A stretch of DNA of 45,819 nt, from positions 1 to 45,819 of the forward strand of contig DASSXJ010000263.1 of NCBI GenBank assembly GCA_035703895.1. The letters are read 5' to 3'. Position numbers and translations under genes: made by a program. Shown here piece by piece: positions 42,698-45,819 of this stretch; position 1 is the first letter of the stretch, and each line of letters opens with the position of its first letter. This DNA is from a bacterium. Its GTDB lineage: Bacteria > Sysuimicrobiota > Sysuimicrobiia > Sysuimicrobiales > Segetimicrobiaceae. The notes beneath the pieces were generated by a model that was not told the DNA's origin, ran no database searches, and saw nothing but the letters and a program-made list of their open reading frames with translations.

Positions 42698-44497
42698 TCA
42701 GCTCCCACCGCCGGCGTGGCCGTCGCCGGCACCGTGGCCGTCCCCGGCGCGCCCTGCGTGGCCGGCGAGGGCGGGCGATCCGGGGACGGTTTGCGGCAGG
42801 TAGTCGTCCGCCGCGCCGGGCACGCCGTAATCGTAGGGCCACCGATAGACGACGGGGGGCTCGGGCCAGTTGCCGTGGGGAGGCGGGGACTCCGCCGTCC
42901 ATTCGAGGGTGTTGGCATGCCACGGATTGGGCTCGGCTTTGGGTCCCCGGAGCGCGCTGTTGAAAAAGTTGTAGACGAAGATGAGCTGCGCCGCTCCGAG
43001 CATGAACGCGCTTGCCGAGATGAAGACGTCGAGCGGCTGGACGCTGGCGAGGAACGGATACGTACTCGGTGTGTACAGCCGTCGGCTCATCCCGTGCGTC
43101 CCCAGGAAGTGCATCGGGAAGAACGTTCCGTAGATGCCGATGAAGGTCAGCACAAAGTGGATCTTGCCGAGCGTCTCGTTCATCATCCGGCCGAAGATCT
43201 TGGGGAACCAGTAGTACGTCCCGGCGAAGATCGCAAACAGCGCGGCGCTCGCCATGACGAAGTGAAAGTGCGCGACGACGAAGTAGGTATCGTGGAAGTA
43301 GAGGTCCACCGGTGAGGCCGCGAGGAAGATCCCGCTGAGCCCCCCGGTGACGAACAGCGAGACGAACGCCACCGCGTACAACAGCGCGGTGGAAAACTGG
43401 ATCCGCCCCTGCCACAAGGTCGTCAGCCAGTTGAACGTTTTGATCGCCGACGGGATGGCGATGATCATCGTCGAGATCGTGAACGTGGCCCCGAGGATCG
43501 GGTTCATCCCGCTGACGAACATGTGATGTCCCCACACGAGGAAGCTCAGAAACCCGATCGCAGCCATCGAGAGGACCATGGCGGTGTACCCGAAGATGGG
43601 TTTCCGGGAGAACGTGGAGATGATGTCGGAGACGATGCCCATGGGACCGAGGATGAGGATGTACACTTCGGGGTGCCCGAAGAACCAGAACAGGTGCTGC
43701 CAGAGGAGCGCCTCGCCCCCCGAGTGAGGGACGACGTTGCCGCCGATCAGCACGCCCGCGGGCACGAAGAAGCTGGTGCCCGCCGTCCGGTCGAGGAGCA
43801 GCATCACCAGCGCGGCCATGAGGACGGGGAACGAGAGCAGAGCCAGGATCGCGGTGAAGAAGATCCCCCAGATCGTGAGCGGGAGCCGTCCCATCGACAG
43901 CCCGCGGGCCCGCATGTTGATGATCGTCGTGAGGAAGTTCAACCCGCCGAACAGCGAGGAGGTCATCAGGATCAGGATGGCCACCAGCCACAGGGTCTGC
44001 CCGAGGCCGGAGCCGGGGGAGGCCTGCGGCAACGCCGAGAGCGGGGCGTACGAGGTCCAGCCGTTCCCCGCCGGCCCGCCCGGGACGAAGAACGACGCGA
44101 GCAGAATGAGCACCGAGGGGACGAACGTCCAGAACGAGAGCATGTTGAGGAACGGGAACGCCATATCGCCCGCCCCGATCATCAGGGGGATCAAGAAGTT
44201 GCCAAAGAAGCCCGTGAGGATGGTCGTCAGGAAGAAGAAGATCATCACGGTCCCGTGCATGGTCGCGGCGGCGAGGTAGGTGCCCGGATCGAGGAGGCCC
44301 CGTTCGGGCGCGGCGAGGTGCGCCCGCACGAGCATCGCAAGCCCGCCGCCGACCAGTGCCATGAACAGCGTCACGAAATAGTACTGCTTGCCGATCATTT
44401 TGTGGTCGAGGCTGAAGATGTAGTGACGGATGAAGCTTTCGGGAGGGTGGGCGGCGTGCGCCTCATGCGGGGTTGCCGGTGCTGTCGCTGTCGCCAT
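42698..44497 (-). CDS. ctaD: Cytochrome c oxidase subunit I (A-type heme-copper oxidase)
   Basis: The catalytic subunit that reduces oxygen to water and pumps protons (599 residues, 12 or more helices). Ligands are all visible: low-spin heme His in ATMHGTVMIFF and the second His in VAHFHFVM (which also gives the high-spin heme ligand), CuB His in FFGHPEVY and in VWGHHMF, and the cross-linked Tyr in HPEVY. The Glu of the D-channel (HPE) and the K-channel Lys (SAIKTFNW) are present, so it is of the A1 type. Oddities are ILILGPMGI where ILILPGFGI is usual, and FPFLN for the common FPRLN. The C-terminal tail is Gly/His/Asp-rich. ATG 44497 has an AGGAG site. Confidence 0.97.
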   Translation of the reverse strand: MATATAPATPHEAHAAHPPESFIRHYIFSLDHKMIGKQYYFVTLFMALVGGGLAMLVRAHLAAPERGLLDPGTYLAAATMHGTVMIFFFLTTILTGFFGNFLIPLMIGAGDMAFPFLNMLSFWTFVPSVLILLASFFVPGGPAGNGWTSYAPLSALPQASPGSGLGQTLWLVAILILMTSSLFGGLNFLTTIINMRARGLSMGRLPLTIWGIFFTAILALLSFPVLMAALVMLLLDRTAGTSFFVPAGVLIGGNVVPHSGGEALLWQHLFWFFGHPEVYILILGPMGIVSDIISTFSRKPIFGYTAMVLSMAAIGFLSFLVWGHHMFVSGMNPILGATFTISTMIIAIPSAIKTFNWLTTLWQGRIQFSTALLYAVAFVSLFVTGGLSGIFLAASPVDLYFHDTYFVVAHFHFVMASAALFAIFAGTYYWFPKIFGRMMNETLGKIHFVLTFIGIYGTFFPMHFLGTHGMSRRLYTPSTYPFLASVQPLDVFISASAFMLGAAQLIFVYNFFNSALRGPKAEPNPWHANTLEWTAESPPPHGNWPEPPVVYRWPYDYGVPGAADDYLPQTVPGSPALAGHAGRAGDGHGAGDGHAGGGS

Positions 44498-44524
44498 CAA
44501 GCTCTCCTTGGTGAGGATCCCTCG

Positions 44525-45352
44525 TTAGTGGGCCGCCTGCTGCTGGAGCCACTGGTCAAACGCGGCCTGCGATTCGACCGTGACGTTTCCTCGCATCGTG
44601 TAGTGGCCGGTCCCGCACAGTTGCGCGCAGGCAATCTGGTACGTACCCTCCTTGTCTGGCGTGAACCAGATCGGGATCGTCCGGCCGGGCACCGCGTCCT
44701 GCTTGACGCGGAAGTTCGGGAGAAAGAAGCTGTGGATCACGTCGACCGAGCGGACACGAACCTCGATCGGACGGTTGTTGACCATGTGCAGTTCGTTGAG
44801 GACGACGAGGTTCGTCTTCACGGCGGGATCGCCGGGATCGAGTCCCAGGGGGTTGCTCTGGGAGACGAACTTGGGATCGGTCCTGGCGAACCTGCCGTCA
44901 GCGCCCGGATAGCGAACGTACCAGAAAAACTGCCGTCCGGTGACTTCCACGACCTGGGCGTTTGGCGGAGGGGCGCTGTACAACTTCGACCAGGTGAACA
45001 CCCCGAGGATCCCCAGCGCGATGAACGCCACTCCCGGAACGATTGTCCAGGTCAGTTCCGCCCCCAAGTGCTCGTGCCAGTAACTGGCGCGTTCCCCGCC
45101 CCGCGCACCGTAGCGCATGAGGGCGGCGGCGAGGAACAGATGGGTCGCGATGAACGCGATCGCGGTGACGAGGAGAATCCAGTTGAAGTACTGATCGATC
45201 ACCCTGCCTTGTACCGAGGCCAGGGGTTGGAGCCACCACTTGTATTTCGCGATCACAAACGAGCCGACCCCGGCGACGAGGATGGCGAGGACGAGGATCC
45301 CGGTCCACACCCCCGCCCGCCGGTGGTCCTGCGCCTCACTCCACGATGCCAT
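44525..45352 (-). CDS. ctaC: Cytochrome c oxidase subunit II
   Basis: Subunit II (275 residues) carries the CuA centre that receives electrons. Three hydrophobic helices are seen (about residues 14-35, 52-76, 94-115) instead of the usual two, followed by the cupredoxin domain. CuA ligands are complete: His in VDVIHSFFLPNF, and Cys-x3-Cys, His and Met in CAQLCGTGHYTM. An aromatic patch for electron entry (GRQFFWYVRYPG) is present. There is no fused cytochrome c domain, so an external donor is needed; the neighbouring cupredoxin is a candidate. ATG 45352 was chosen for the AAAGGA site upstream and the natural start MASWSEAQ. Confidence 0.95.
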   Translation of the reverse strand: MASWSEAQDHRRAGVWTGILVLAILVAGVGSFVIAKYKWWLQPLASVQGRVIDQYFNWILLVTAIAFIATHLFLAAALMRYGARGGERASYWHEHLGAELTWTIVPGVAFIALGILGVFTWSKLYSAPPPNAQVVEVTGRQFFWYVRYPGADGRFARTDPKFVSQSNPLGLDPGDPAVKTNLVVLNELHMVNNRPIEVRVRSVDVIHSFFLPNFRVKQDAVPGRTIPIWFTPDKEGTYQIACAQLCGTGHYTMRGNVTVESQAAFDQWLQQQAAH

Positions 45353-45516
45353 CGGCGGTCCTTTCCCTGGCGTGGTCGCGACTCCCAAAAGCGAGAACAC
45401 GGCTCGGCATTAGTGACAGCGCGCGCCGCGTCCCGCCGTGGTTCCTGCGTCTTTCGTTCTCGTTGTACCCCGTGGAACCCTTCCCCACAGCATCGGGGAG
45501 CCGGTGCGCGTGTCCG
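45353..45516 (-). other. Gap between cupredoxin and subunit II genes
   Basis: These 164 bases hold no gene I can support. A weak inverted repeat (45482-45486 with 45495-45499) is not followed by a T-run. A promoter for the oxidase operon may lie here but I cannot identify it. Confidence 0.35.
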
Positions 45517-45819
45517 CTATTTCTTCACCACCATGGTCGGTTGAGCCGCCGCGGACGGGGAGACCTCGAAGGTGCCGTACATGCCGAGGAGGGCGTGCCC
45601 AGGGAACCCGCAGATCAAGAGATACTTGCCGGCTTTGTTGACGGTGAATTGAACCGTCGCACTCTGCCCCTTCGTGATACCCACTTGGGCGTTTTTCATC
45701 ACGGCCCCGGGAAAGGCCGGCGTAGAGGTCGCGGCCGCCGGCAGCGTGGTCGTGAACGGGATGACCTCCATGCTGTGAGGGAGGGTCCCATTGTTCGACA
45801 AGGTCAGTTGGACCGTGGC
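45517..45819 (-). CDS. Cupredoxin (blue copper protein), 5' part outside the window
   Basis: The C-terminal 100 residues of a type 1 copper protein. Copper ligands are visible: His in GTLPHSMEV, then Cys, His and Met in CGFPGHALLGMY. The segment ATVQLTLSNNGT upstream of the first His is still in frame at the window edge, so the gene starts beyond it. The strand pattern is sulfocyanin- or plastocyanin-like. It probably sits outside the membrane, perhaps anchored by its missing N-terminus. Being next to a CuA oxidase without its own cytochrome c domain, it is a likely electron donor, though this is inferred from context only. Confidence 0.88.
   Translation of the reverse strand, partial: ATVQLTLSNNGTLPHSMEVIPFTTTLPAAATSTPAFPGAVMKNAQVGITKGQSATVQFTVNKAGKYLLICGFPGHALLGMYGTFEVSPSAAAQPTMVVKK

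Noticed and set aside
42696-43991. Upstream extension of the subunit III frame
   Set aside because: It lies wholly inside the subunit I gene in another frame and shows no subunit III features; the protein starts at 42695.
45482-45499. Inverted repeat as a transcription terminator after the cupredoxin gene
   Set aside because: The stem is five base pairs with an 8-base loop and is not followed by a T-run on the minus strand.
43523-45544. Long plus-strand frame opposite cytochrome oxidase subunits I and II
   Set aside because: Composition is dominated by Arg, Glu, Asp and Gly without motifs; the minus-strand genes are certain.
1-45819. CRISPR arrays, insertion sequences, prophage, tRNA or rRNA genes
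   Set aside because: No regular repeat-spacer pattern, transposase, integrase or cloverleaf-like sequence was seen; gaps between genes are short. A tRNAscan or Rfam search would settle small RNAs.

Overview
The window is gene-dense, GC-rich bacterial DNA with frequent GTG and TTG starts and many 4-base start/stop overlaps. No gap between genes reaches 300 bases (the longest is 4360-4600), and I see no rRNA, tRNA, CRISPR array, insertion sequence or prophage. Three traits recall Bacillota and deep-branching Terrabacteria-type lineages (for example CSP1-3/Sysuimicrobiota-like soil bacteria): split glycyl-tRNA synthetase (glyQ/glyS), the order ybeY-dgkA-cdd-recO-glyQ-glyS-ppdK-dgt, and an ArgR-type regulator. 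That placement is inference and cannot be settled from this sequence. An aa3-type oxidase and a type II NADH dehydrogenase indicate aerobic respiration.

Layout. (1) 2-3767: the end of carA and all of carB make carbamoyl phosphate. (2) 3769-4359, minus strand: a small exported protein of unknown function. (3) 4545-12346: an arginine operon argC-argJ-argB-argD-argG-argH-argR, behind a sigma-70-like promoter overlapped by two ARG-box-like sites. The repressor gene is last, so the operon probably controls itself. argF (ornithine carbamoyltransferase) is missing. (4) 12430-26252: a housekeeping run (ybeY, dgkA, a CNNM/CBS transporter, DUF502, recO, cdd, glyQS, ppdK, dgt) interrupted by genes for exported proteins: YceI, a Tat-exported dienelactone-hydrolase-like protein and an isochorismatase-fold protein without its nucleophile. 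(5) 26300-36851: a co-directional accessory cluster with an HpaB-family flavoprotein, three MmgE/PrpD paralogues, a peptide-type ABC transporter without ATPases, and an M20 peptidase. This looks like uptake and breakdown of an unknown, probably carboxylated or N-acylated, compound. (6) 36867-37508, minus: a methyltransferase. (7) 37629-41014: NDH-2 fused to an N-terminal four-helix membrane module, followed in the same operon by a protein built from three more copies of that module. (8) 41026-45819, minus: a cupredoxin and cytochrome c oxidase subunits II, I, III, a second III-like subunit, and IV.

Regions 7 and 8 converge on each other and together form a respiratory locus: NADH oxidation at one end, oxygen reduction at the other. 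The most novel element is the repeated membrane module (signature W-W-x-x-G-P-L-T-L-x-P-L-L, with conserved membrane-embedded histidines). The second candidate for an undescribed system is the three-PrpD catabolic cluster, in which two of the three paralogues share the same departures from the classical decarboxylase/dehydratase active site.
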